A stretch of DNA of 64,000 nucleotides, taken from the NCBI RefSeq assembly GCF_012489685.1, contig NC_080041.1:105059760-105123759 (forward strand), read 5' to 3'. Position 1 is the first letter of the stretch, and every line of letters starts with the position of its first letter. The DNA comes from Lotus japonicus. Taxonomy: Eukaryota > Streptophyta > Magnoliopsida > Fabales > Fabaceae. The translations under genes and the position numbers were made by a program. Below the pieces are notes generated by a model that was given only the letters and a program-made list of their open reading frames with translations, did no database searches and was not told the origin of the DNA. This document shows, in pieces, positions 52,761 to 62,945 of the stretch.

Positions 52761-53021
52761 GTAAATGTCTAAACTTGCAATCAATTTATGATATATTTCT
52801 TATAGGTAAGCCATTATGCTAATGATTAATATGATCAAACCTTTGAAAGACAGAGATAAAAGTTTACTTTACAATATGTATTTTAAAATAATTATGTCAT
52901 TTATAATAATATGATAAAGCCATTTTTCTATTATTTTGAAAAGGAAAAAATTGTTAAGAGTTTGAAAATGTTGAATAGATTTTTTTATATTTTTCATTAT
53001 GTTGCACTTTAGTGCGTGAAG

Positions 53022-53070
53022 ATGTTCATGGAACGACTATTGCTTATTTTGGGGGTCCGGTTAATTGTGC
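53022..53070 (+). pseudogene. Linker mini-exon copy 4, decayed
   Basis: It is preceded by the same TATGTTGCACTT block. It reads DVHGTTIAYFGGPVN and then runs into intron sequence (GTGCTGACATATAAG) without a donor, because the 3' half of the exon has been deleted. Confidence 0.5.
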
Positions 53071-53840
53071 TGACATATAAGTTGTTTTGTTTGATTTATT
53101 TCTAATGGATCAAAAATTTATATTAGATTTTATATCTAGGTTCAATCATGTGTTGTCATTATTTTCAATACATGATTCATTTAAAAAAAAATCAATATAT
53201 GATTGAAAATTAGTTATAATCAGTGTATTTTACCCGCGCGTTGTACGGGAAATTTGTCTATTGTATTTGATACATCGATGATCGATCAATATTTTAAATT
53301 ATAAAAATTTAAGATACTAAGAATGTAAGAACAGTCATAATAAAGATGTAGACATTTAATGAGCATAAATTCAGACACTCAATTCTAGTGTTTTGTAAGC
53401 ATACATTGAATTTCAATTAACTAATATAAAAATTTTGAAAAACACATAAGTTATTAGGTCAAAATCTTTAAGTTTTGCATATGTGAGGTATAACTATATT
53501 TTGTTTGCGAAGATGTATATCCGTGTTGCATAAAGGGTATTGCTTTTGTATTTTAGATATGTAACAATACATAAATATATAACTATTGTTTAAATTATTA
53601 AAAATACACTTCAGTTATACAAAAATGAATTATTTTTAACTCAATAAAATTTTCATTTTTCATGTAAAATGTTCCTCCCCGTGAGATCTCGTAACTCTAA
53701 TATGTTAGCACTAATAAATTTAGGTCATAAATTTATAGTATAGATGTATTAATATTTTTTATTTCTCGTACTATTCTTACTATAAAATTATAATAGTTAT
53801 GTACATATATAAATATACACTCTTGAAATTTTGAAAAAAA
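53071..53840. other. Intron sequence with a Helitron-end-like hairpin
   Basis: At about 53230 TTTTACCCGCGCGTTGTACG followed by GGAAATTTGTCTATTGTATT resembles the hairpin end at 42880; both are followed by TTTGATACATC. The rest is AT-rich and non-coding. Confidence 0.4.
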
Positions 53841-54715
53841 TACTAAGTTGCCAAAAGGCGGAGGAAATAAGCAATATTTAGCACTCCGAAGGCACCAAAC
53901 CAAAACGAAACCCAGAAGCACGACGCAGGGAGCATCAAGACTGGAGCATCAAGAACAAAAAGGAGACGTCAATAAAGAAAGGAAGGTGCAGACCAACAAA
54001 ACTGAGAAGACCACCGCCGCGCATCCAGAAACGAACCGCCAAAAAAACCGTTGCAACACACCACAAACCCAAATCCACCACCAACAACGATCCCAAACTG
54101 CACACCGAACACCCTGAATAAGGGCGTTTAAACCTGAATAGAGCCAACCACGGCGCAACCAAGGTGCAGATCGGAAGTGAAAATTGCAGCAAAGAGACTC
54201 TCTTGCTGTTGCTCTCTCTCGGTTGAAAAACAGAGCATCGTCATGAATAGCAGTAGAGCAAACAGCGAAGAGCCAAACCGAAACTTACTCTGGTAAAGGG
54301 AGATCTGAACCAGAGGCGGCGAAACCCACCGCAACAGGGGCAGGCAGAGGAACCACGACTGGAAATGAAAATAGGGGCGAAGGAAACCAGGAGAAGTCTG
54401 AACGGAAAACCTAGAGCTTAAAAACCTAAGAGTTTGCCGCCACGAGAAAGCGAGAAGAGCCTCCGCGAACCAATGACAGTGACGCCTCTTAAAACTAGTG
54501 GGGGACGCATCCAAAGGAGGGGAGCCGCGGAACGAAACTTGAAATCGAACACTAGCAAAAGAGGAAAAGAACTAGGAAGGAGGAGGAAGAGGCCCGCAAC
54601 CGTGAAAGGAAGAAGGAGCAGAAGGTTGAAGGAAGGAGGAGCCCCAACCCCATGGAGGGGAAGGGGCGGCGCTGGGTACCAAAAGCCCAACCCTAGCAGA
54701 CTGTGTTTTTTTTAA
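53841..54715 (-). other. GC-rich block, possible minus-strand LINE-type or processed sequence
   Basis: Far richer in GC than its surroundings. In the minus sense it begins CTGCTAGGGTTGGG, the same start as the retro-insertion at 51300 (CTGCTAGGGTTTG), then reads CCGCCCCTTCCCC. Several 80-130-codon frames occur on both strands with no domain. No poly(A) or target duplication was found, so the type is open. Confidence 0.35.
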
Positions 54716-54940
54716 CTGTGCAAGAGTTAAACAAAACCTGTTAATTTCTAATCTATTTTGATGTAGCCTTATATAAGTTGACCCACTTAACTCGCAAGTT
54801 CATGTGTTTGTGTTTTTCCGTATGTTTATATGCAACATATATTTTTATCCCTTAAAATAATAATTAAAATGAATAAAATAAGTTTTAAATACTTTTATTT
54901 AGAAGGATAGCTCAAGTCTTCCATTTGTAAAAAAAAAAAA

Positions 54941-55030
54941 GGATAGCTCAAGTGGTAAGAGTTAGGGACATAGGGTGGGGTGGAATGAAGGGTGAAGGCC
55001 CGGGTTCAAACCCGGAGGATGAATTAATTT
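54941..55030 (+). mobile_element. tRNA-derived SINE-like sequence
   Basis: Box A-like TAGCTCAAGTGGTAAGAG and box B-like GGTTCAAACCC occur 44 bp apart in the right order, preceded by an A-run. The phrase GGATAGCTCAAGT also occurs just upstream at 54905. It is not a functional tRNA, because no cloverleaf arms close around it. Confidence 0.55.
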
Positions 55031-55039
55031 ACTAACATT

Positions 55040-56766
55040 TCTAAGAACTAACATTCGTTTAGGATTTTAATTTCATCTAGGATTATATTTTAATTTTGCT
55101 TAGGATTTGTTTATTTTCTGTTAGGATATTTTCTTTAGATAATGATAGAGTGCACTAGGATGTAGGCACGATGGGAGCAGAGGCAGTTTCTGGCGGTTTA
55201 AAACCGCCAGAAATGTGTAGCACTTGCGTTTTTCCCTGGCACCGCATATTAAACCGCCACTAACTGTTGCTCGTGCACTCTCGTGCATAATCCAGTCGAG
55301 CCGAATAGTATTGCTCTTTTCCTATTGAGTTTGTTATTGATAATAAAATTTGAGAGTTTTCTCACTTTCTAGAGTTATCCTTTTAGGGTCCAGCGCATGC
55401 TAACCCTTGTGTGCTTCTGAATGCGTCAAGTGGTATCAGAGCTGACTTTCTCATGTCTCTTTTCATAGCTTGATTAATCATGGGAGATCAACCAAAAATC
55501 AAAGCAGACCTTGAGGGTTTTACCGCGGGTGTTGCCCTGGCCCTAACCGCTTTGACGCAATAGATGGCGACGTTAACGGCGGGTATAACAACATGGAGGT
55601 ACAACGTGAACCAGCACAGAGATAGGGGAGGAGAACAACATAGGCGTGGAGGCACAAATAATTGTGCCATTGCTATGAGAAGTTTCAGTTCTTCTCAGGA
55701 CCCTCCTTGCTTCTTTGCTTTGAAGGTCTGGGATGCCTAGAAGGTTGGAGCTTCTGCAGTTCTTGTTGCCGATAATGTCAAGGAACGCTTAACAGGTTGT
55801 CCCATATCTTGATGATCGTGCAAATGCTGTCATAAAATCGCTGGGTCTTGATATCGAGAAGATTGAGAAATGCGTGGGAGATCCAGATATTCATATAAAA
55901 AACTCCCTTTTGAAGAAATAGTAAGAAGCCCACGTTGGAAAGGGATCACAAGTGATGTTACCATATTGCCTACTCTTGTTGTCAATAATCGACAATACCA
56001 AGAAAATTGGAGAAAGGTGTTGTTCTTAAAGATATTTGTTATGGGTTTGAGGAAACTACTGAATTGACTATTTGTTTAAACAGTGGTATGGAGATAAATG
56101 AGTTCTTAATGAACAATGGTGGTTGTTGGCAGGATATAGTGGCTAATATTACTACATACAAGGATACGAGTGTAACAACTGAGCCCCAAGGATACGAGTG
56201 TAACAACTGAGCCCCATGAATTCATTTTGGCTAAATATGAGCAGTTTTTTGGTAGAATTCATGTATTTGACCCTGGCATTCTTGATGACACTGACATTCA
56301 GATTTAGGTAGATGAGCCTTTTATCAAGATAAGAAATCGGGGTCGAGTTCTTCAGAGGTGGTGGAGATGAATGTAGCACGGTGTTTGGCCGTCTGAATTC
56401 GTCTCAAGCCTGGAAAAAAAAACATTTTAATATTTAAAGTAATTTTATTATTTTGTGTAGAATCTTTTAATTTCATTTAGGATTATCATTTAAATTCGTT
56501 TAGGTTAATTTCGTTTAGGATTATTTTTTAAATTTGTTTAGGATATTTTAATTTCATTTAGGGTTATCTTTTAATTTCGTTTAGAATTTGTTTATTTTCC
56601 GTTAGGATATTTTCTTTTCCTATTTAAGCACTTGTAAAGCATAGCCTATTGAATTTATTATTGATAATAAAACTTTAGTAGATTCCAGACTTTCTGGTGG
56701 ATTTCAGAGTTGTTCTTTTAATTTTCAGCGCTTGCTAATCCTTATCACGCTTCTAACTGCATCACA
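55040..56766 (+). mobile_element. Degenerate LTR retrotransposon remnant with a 1-kb internal region
   Basis: Two diverged LTR-like copies (55040-55426 and 56430-56766) share GATAATAAAA(T/C)TT and CAGCGC(A/T)TGCTAA(C/T)CCTT blocks. After the first is GTGGTATCAGAGC, an initiator-Met-tRNA primer site. The internal region holds only short broken frames. The left LTR is itself interrupted by a palindrome-bearing insertion near 55145-55300. An old, deleted copy. Confidence 0.5.
55188..55212. repeat. 25-bp near-perfect palindrome
   Basis: Arms TTCTGGCGGTTT and AAACCGCCAGAA around a single A. It lies within a ~145-bp insert bounded by AGAGTGCAC (55147) and GTGCACTCT (about 55273-55281). GGCGGTTTAAACCGCC motifs are familiar from CACTA-type elements in plants. 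Confidence 0.7.
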
Positions 56767-56769
56767 CCT

Positions 56770-57211
56770 TGCTTTTGGCGGCGAGTCATGACAAATTCTC
56801 CTGTTTTAGCCACCGTTACTCTCACCTCATCCATCATTTCAATCCCAAAATTAATACTAGCCCTCTAGTCTAAGAGGAAGGAAGTCCATTTTATTTATAC
56901 AGTTTTGATGAGTACTCTTAAAGTGTCATCAGCAAAGTTGGAGATAATTATGTAATATTTTAGGAACTAATTTTATATGTATTTAAAAAATATTTTTTCT
57001 TGTACAAATATGTATTTAAAGAGTATGATAACACTTTAGTCTTTTAGAGGAAATAATTTAACAATTTTACAGAATTATGTCATGTTTGTCATAATATGAT
57101 TCATTTAGTCATTTCTCCCATTATTATCTTAAAAAAATATTTTTGGAAGTTTAAAAATGTTGATTAGATTTGTTTTATACTTTTGTTTATGTTGCACTTA
57201 TGTGCGTGAAG
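56770..57211. other. Intron sequence with the conserved pre-exon block
   Basis: From 57070 (TTACAGAATTATGTCATGTT) it matches 52555-52690 nearly base for base, showing the duplication unit includes intron. No gene seen. Confidence 0.5.
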
Positions 57212-57252
57212 ATGTTTATGGAACGGCTAATGAGTATATTGGGGGTCCGGTT
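57212..57252 (+). pseudogene. Linker mini-exon copy 5, decayed
   Basis: It reads DVYGTANEYIGGPV and then joins intron-like sequence (ATGATATATACAA). It is the closest relative of copy 4, with the same lost 3' half but a different junction. Confidence 0.5.
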
Positions 57253-58187
57253 TATGATATATACAATTTTTTATAGGTAAGTTATTGTGCTGACATATAA
57301 GTTGTTTTTTTGATTTATTTCTAATGCATCAAAAATTTATATTACATTTCACATCTAGGTTCAATCATGCATTGTCATTATTTTCAATACATGATTGAAT
57401 TTTTTTTATAATTATGTAATATTTTGGGAACAAATTTGATATTTATTTACAGATCATTATAAGAATGCTTTAATTTTTTAGAGAAAATAATTTTACGTTA
57501 AAAAATATTAAAGGATTAATATGATCATATCTTTACCTTTGAAAGCCCGAGATAGAAGTTTGTAACCAAAAAAATATTATATTCTAACACGCTGTCTCAC
57601 GCAAGAACTCTTTTTTTTTTCTAAAGCAAAAGAAATAATTATATAAGCTACTTGAAGAGCTAATCATGAAGGAATACATAAGGGGAATGAAGATTAGTAC
57701 ATCGAAAAGCTAACCAGCACACAATTATAGGCAACCCCACAACCAAAAAAGTAACCCCACCTAGTCTAAAACCAAATAAACAGACCCATGACATGGCGGA
57801 AAGGACCACCCAGCCAGCTCAACCCTCGGGACCTTATGTTTTCAGCAATGCCATATGCTTTTTAGTTCAACTTTTTTATTAGAAAGACTTGGGGCGACAT
57901 GGATTGAACTCTGGACCGCTTGGTTATAGAGGCTCCGATACCATGTCAAGCAACCAATGATCTCAACAGCTTAAGCTTTTGAGTAAAGACCACATCAATT
58001 ATATTATATTATATTCTAACAAAATTTACCTTACAATGTTTTTTTAGAAAACAAATTTCATGTTTATCATAATTTGATATAGTCATTTCTACTATTATTT
58101 TTTTGAAAAATAAATTGTTGTAAGTTTGAAAATGTTGAATAGATTTTATTTAATATTTTTCATTATGTTGCACTTAAATGTGTGAAG
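57253..58187. other. Intron between mini-exons 5 and 6
   Basis: It holds the duplicated intron block again (58060-58180). An old insertion at about 57600-57970 has a minus-sense tRNA-like end (TTGAGATCATTGGTTGCTTG, then GGTATCGGAGCC). No gene. Confidence 0.4.
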
Positions 58188-58256
58188 ATGCTCATGGAAT
58201 GATTAGTGATGATATCGGTGGTCCAGTTGATCATCAAGATAATGTCGAGTATGGAG
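58188..58256 (+). CDS. Linker mini-exon copy 6 (69 bp, phase 1-1)
   Basis: Preceded by TGTGTGAAG, donor GGAG|GTAAAT. It reads AHGMISDDIGGPVDHQDNVE then YG. It has the same length and ends as copy 3. It is the last copy before the NB-ARC exon. Confidence 0.6.
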
Positions 58257-60453
58257 GTAAATATCTCTATGTATGATATATAATTTCTTAAGTATATGTA
58301 AGCTATTGTGCCAACATATAAGTTGTTATGTTTGTTTAATTTATACCGCATCGAATTTTTTTATTAGATATAACGTTTAGGTTCAATGATACATTGTCTT
58401 TATTTTCAATGCATGAATGAAAACTGGTGGTAATTATGTGATATTTGAGGAACAAATTTGATATGAATTTAAAGATTAACATGATAATGCTTTAATTTTT
58501 TAGAGAAAATAATTTTATGACAAAAGTCCTTAAAGGATTAATATGATCATATAAACCTTTAAAAGACAAAGATAAGAGTATACTGTACAATGTTTTATTA
58601 GAATGATTAATATGATCATATTTTTTTCCTTTGAAAGACAAATAGTTTACTTTACAATGTTAAGCTATTGTGTTGACATATAAGTATAGTAATTGTAGTA
58701 TAGTAAAGGGTTTTGTCGTATCCACAAAAATGTATAATACTTATGTCATTCAATAGTTAACAAACTTAAATCATTATTTCACAAGATATTGTTTGTTTTT
58801 TATATATGAAAATAAAATTGTAAAACAAGTATAATAACGGAGAAACAACATGTATGAGAATTTGTTGGGATTAGTTTTCATTGTTTAACCTTTTTGCATT
58901 CTAGTGATTCAAATACAAACTAAGCCTAAGAATATGATTCATCTACTCCAGTTCAACCCTACTTCATTGATGTCTTACGTGAGTGGATAGCAATAATCTA
59001 TAATCCTAAACATGAATGTCTCACATGATTAAGCAAAAGTTATCATGAATTGTCGGTATTTAAGTAACTAACAAACCTAACTCTATGCGAATTATTAGGT
59101 GATTAACTCTAGTTAGGACTCAAAAAGTTGTAGCTTCCGCTCACAAGTCGAATAATCAAGCAAAATACCCTAGGTGCACAATCTAAAATATAACATGAAG
59201 ATCAAGATAAAACCACTAAATCACAAACAAGAAACATGCTTTATATTGAAGAGAATCATATAAAAGCATAAGTATCATACAACTACATCAGATCCCAACA
59301 AAAGAGAGAATAGTTATCCTTTTCCATGGATAGTTTTAAAAATAAAGATGAAGAATAAGAAGAATCAAAGCTGTCGCGATGTCTCGCCGCCGAATTCAAT
59401 ATACATGCCTTCTCTCTAGCTTCCTAAACCTCTTCTCTTGTTCCTCTTCCTTTTAATCCGAGTTAAGTGATGCCTCCTAAAACCTAATGAGAAAATGATT
59501 TTTATATGAAAAGGTGAGTATAGGGAGCTTAACACCACTTTCTGGGTGCTCAACATTAATTCTATTTGGATGTATAGTGATGTTTAGGTTTTGTGTTGGA
59601 TTATGTTAATGTTTTGAGAATGAAGGGGGAAGAAGAAGGAAATCAAGACCATGAAGGTTGTGGTTTAAGGGTTGCAAATGATTAAGATGAAAACTTTATG
59701 GATTTGTTTAAGCTTTAGGCTGAAGATGAAAGAAGATGATGGAGGATGAAGATGATTGAGGACAAAGATGGTAGTTTAAGATGAAAATTTATTATTTATT
59801 ATTTTAGTTGAAAAAATAAAAATATTCCATGTCACATAAAACCTACCTGCCAACAAGTTTTTTTCGCAAATAGAAATATGTATTAATAAAGTGATGAGGA
59901 AATTTGTAAGATTTACACCTTCCTCTCAGGGATCAAAAAGAAAGCAACCTAGAAAGAGTCAGAAAAATCACCAAGAGAAAAACCTACACCCGGAGAGATG
60001 CCAAAAAACCCGCCCCCAAAGCCTAAACAAACTCTTCTAGAAGCCAAACAACCAACAAAATCCACCTAAGGCCACAAAAACAGCCGCCCCCAAGCCAACC
60101 AATAAACTAGAAAACACATGCCAACAAGTTAAGGGATGAATTTCATTGAAATTTTAATTCTTGGACTAATATCAATAACTCGCTATAGTTCAGGGGCCAA
60201 AACATATATAACCCTTTTATTTTTTATCTTGCGAAAATATGAAATATTTTTTCTCAACCATATATTAATGTTAGCACGTGATATAATTTAAAAAATTTAG
60301 TTTCTTTTGTTTAATGCTGAATTAGTTCAAAATCCAAATCAGAAGTTATGAATCAGTTTCTTTTTACTTTTGCTGCACGAGAAATAGTTAGTCTTAAAAG
60401 CTTTCACGTGACTTACTTTAGTAATTAATTTTAAAAGATTGTCTAAATGATTC
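58257..60453. other. Last NLR intron: duplicated blocks and an Athila-LTR-like relic
   Basis: At 58440-58680 phrases such as GATTAATATGATCATAT and TTTACTTTACAATGTT repeat two or three times. From about 58690 to 59830 the sequence (TTTGTCGTATCCACAAAAAT, ATGCGAATTATTAGGTGATT) has the feel of a diverged gypsy LTR, but I cannot fix its ends. At 59860-60120 a C/A-rich stretch looks like the tail of an old LINE-type insertion. No gene. Confidence 0.35.
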
Positions 60454-60601
60454 ATGAGAAAGTTTTGGTTAAATAACCCTTCATCCAATCACATTGGAGA
60501 TAAGTGAGTTGGAAATAAATTAATAAATAAAATATAGAAATTATAACTCACTTATCTTCAATGTGATTGGATGATGAGTTATTTAACCCAAACTTTCTCA
60601 T
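60454..60601. mobile_element. Fold-back MITE (about 148 bp) just before the NB-ARC exon
   Basis: Arms of about 55 bp (ATGAGAAAGTTTTGGTTAAA and its inverted partner at 60545-60601) enclose a ~40-bp loop. It is 145 bp upstream of the acceptor of the NB-ARC exon. Confidence 0.75.
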
Positions 60602-60746
60602 CTAGACAACCCTTATTAATGTGTGTGTGCGATTACTTTTTTTCTTTTTAAAGTCTTACTCGTTTTTATTAGTTACATATGATAGTTTAAATAGAGAATA
60701 AATATGTCTACATTTTGAGCTTTATGTAAAGAAACATTTGAAATAG

Positions 60747-61216
60747 GTTTGAGGCACAATGTGAACGAAAACAACAATGTTACTGGAGCTTTCGAAGAGG
60801 AGATTAATCAATTAAGTCAAATCATTTCTGATCTACAACGTGATGAAGATGACATCAAGGGACAATTACAATGGTTGGAATCTCGAGGCAAAAAGCGCAA
60901 GAGAGAAGACGACAACTGGTTACATGAACTAGAAGGCTTTAAAAGAAGAGCTGGTCATATGATCCAGTCTCGGTCGCTATCAGGTATAGAGAAATTCACC
61001 CAAGAAGTAGAAAAGCATAATCAATCAAAGCCTTTGGTGTTGTCAAATGAAATTGTTGGTTATAGGTTTGTGAAAAAATTCAAGAAGGTGTGGAAGCTTC
61101 TAGAGGATGACCAAGTACTCATCATTGGCATATATGGAATGGGAGGAGTGGGTAAGACTTTTCTAGCTAAATATGTGAAAGATGAAATAAAAAGGAAAGG
61201 AACATGGGATGTCTTT
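60747..61216 (+). pseudogene. NLR exon, first part: coiled coil and start of NB-ARC
   Basis: The acceptor GAAATAG precedes 60747, and the phase-1 G from the upstream exon gives GLRHNVNENN. A coiled-coil N-terminus follows (EEEINQLSQIISDLQRDEDD, EDDNWLHELEGF). The P-loop is IYGMGGVGKTFLAKYV. The part breaks at GTWDVF, where the MITE is inserted. NLRs bind ATP/ADP through this domain and act as intracellular pathogen sensors. There is no ATG of its own at the exon start, consistent with an internal exon spliced to the BED part. Confidence 0.8.
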
Positions 61217-61401
61217 GAGTAATGATATATACACACCTCATCTTTTAAACACTTCATTTCCACTTATTTTTGTTTCTACCTCTCTCCTCTTATTATCTAT
61301 CACATCTAAAACTTTCTCTCTCTTACTTTTTCTTTTCTTCCTATCTCTTTCCTCCTCCACCTCCTTCCACCTCAAAATGAGGTGTGGATAAAACATTTTC
61401 C
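61217..61401. mobile_element. 185-bp Mutator-type MITE inside the NB-ARC exon
   Basis: Terminal inverted repeats of about 26 bp (GAGTAATGATATATACACACC; other end, reverse complemented, GGAAAATGTTTTATCCACACC) share CACACCTCAT. They are flanked by a perfect 9-bp duplication GATGTCTTT (61208-61216 and 61402-61410), the size made by Mutator-like transposases. It introduces a TAA three codons in. Without it and one duplication copy the NB-ARC frame is continuous (GTWDVF then WVKVSQNFS). Confidence 0.88.
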
Positions 61402-62640
61402 GATGTCTTTTGGGTCAAGGTTTCCCAAAACTTTAGCATTTCAAAATTGCAACATGACATTGCAAAAGAAATGGGGGTAAAGCTTGATGATGAAGATGAT
61501 GAGGAGAAAAGAGCGGAAGATTTATCATCGGCATTGGAAACAAAAGAAAAATCAATACTTGTTTTAGATGATGTTTGGAAATACATTGATTTGCAAAAGG
61601 TGGGAATTCCTCTAAGGGTGAATGGCAGCATTAAAGTGATCCTAATTACTCGTTTGATACACGTGTGTCAACAGATGGATTGCTCCCCAAAAAATATGAT
61701 TAGAATTTGGCCTCTTGATTCAGATGAAACTTGGGAGTTATTTTTGGTGAAACTTGGACACCAGGGGACACCTGTAAAGCTTTCCTCAGAAGTAGAAAAG
61801 ATTGCAAGATCTGTTGTAAAGAAATGTGGAAGTTTACCCCTTGCAATTAACGTGATGGCCAGAACCATGAAAGGAAAACTAGATGACGTGGATGGGTGGA
61901 AACATAAATTGAATAAACTTAACAAAGGGGAAATGGGAGAAGAGATGGAAGAAGAGGTCCTGAAGGTGTTGAAACTCAGCTATGACAATTTAGTGGATGA
62001 GAACATACAAAATTGTTTCTTGTACAGTGCATTGTTGCCTTGTTTCACAACAGATGACTTGATAATGAAGCTTGTTGAGAAAGGACTAATTAATGGAATG
62101 AGAAGTTTGGAGGAAATATTTGCTGAGGGGCGTACTATATTGGGTAAACTCGAAGACCATTCTTTGAATTTGCTGAGGGGCGTACTAGAGTATATGTCAC
62201 CTGAAAGGGTATTACTATTAATGAGTTACCTGGCCTGTTATATCATGAAAGGGAGACACCAGTACGCAATGTTTAAATATGAGAAAGGGTTACCTCGCCT
62301 GCAGGAATGGACAACTGATTTGGAGATGGTATCTTTGAAGTTCAGTGAAGAAGAAATCCCAGGGGACATGTCGCCTTGTTGTCCGATATTGTCCTCCTTG
62401 ATTTTATGTGATGGTAACATCTCTAGTATTCCAGAGCGTTTTTTCGAGCACATGAATGCTTTAACTGTACTGGATCTATCTCGAAACGAAAGTTTAACAG
62501 CTTTGCCGAATTCACTTTCTATGTTGAAGAATTGTGTATATTGGACAATAATCAATGGACATGCTTATGTAATGGTCTATCATCTGAGGGTACTTCCTCT
62601 TCTTCCTGGAAAATTGATATTCAATCATGCAAAAAACTGA
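61402..62640 (+). pseudogene. NLR exon, second part: rest of NB-ARC and first LRRs
   Basis: It continues with VFWVKVSQNFSISKLQHDIA. Walker B is ILVLDDVWKYIDLQKVGIP, RNBS-B reads VILITRLIHVCQQ (usually TTRS), the GLPL motif is CGSLPLAIN and RNBS-D is CFLYSALLPCF. The MHD position, normally about 40 residues later, reads RVLLLMSYLACYIMKGRHQ with no MHD. Just before it a 20-bp direct repeat occurs (62118 and 62168). The LRR start is present (LSSLILCDGNISSIPERFFE, ALTVLDLSRNESLTALPNSL), but after SLSMLKN the frame is wrong and stops at 62638-62640. Confidence 0.8.
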
Positions 62641-62945
62641 ACAGTTTGTTTTGTTCAGCGGATTCTTGTTGCAAATCTTCAAGTCATCTTTATTCGACTC
62701 TGGAGTCAATAAAAGTAGAATATTGTGATTCAATGAAGGATATCTTTGCTAATGCACCGCAGCCTTTCCCCGGCGCGTTCGCTAGCCTGAAGCATATTTA
62801 TATCTATGACTGCAGTGCGCTAGAGTATTTGCTGACAGCAGAGATAGTGCCACAACTTCAAAATCTGGAGACAATAGCTGTAATTGATTGTAAATCAATG
62901 AAGGAGGTATTTGCTAATTATTTTATATCATCGAATGAGGAGTAA
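62532..62945 (+). pseudogene. NLR C-terminal LRR fragment in a shifted frame
   Basis: In the next frame the protein resumes as CILDNNQWTCLCNGLSSEG, then LRR-like blocks KLNSLFCSADSCCKSSSHLY, STLESIKVEYCDSMKDIFA and ALEYLLTAEIVPQLQNLETI, to the stop at 62943. These end blocks (LE.i.V..C..m.e.f) are common at the C-terminus of RPS2-like NLRs. Only a handful of repeats remain, far fewer than usual, so most of the LRR was deleted along with the frameshift at about 62520-62545. Confidence 0.7.

Noticed and set aside
54128..54715. Overlapping frames of 90-128 codons on both strands in the GC-rich block
   Set aside because: Long frames on both strands are expected from GC-rich DNA; none has a domain.
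54941..55020. A functional tRNA gene
   Set aside because: A and B boxes are present but 44 bp apart without acceptor, D or anticodon arms that pair, so a SINE-like relic is more likely.
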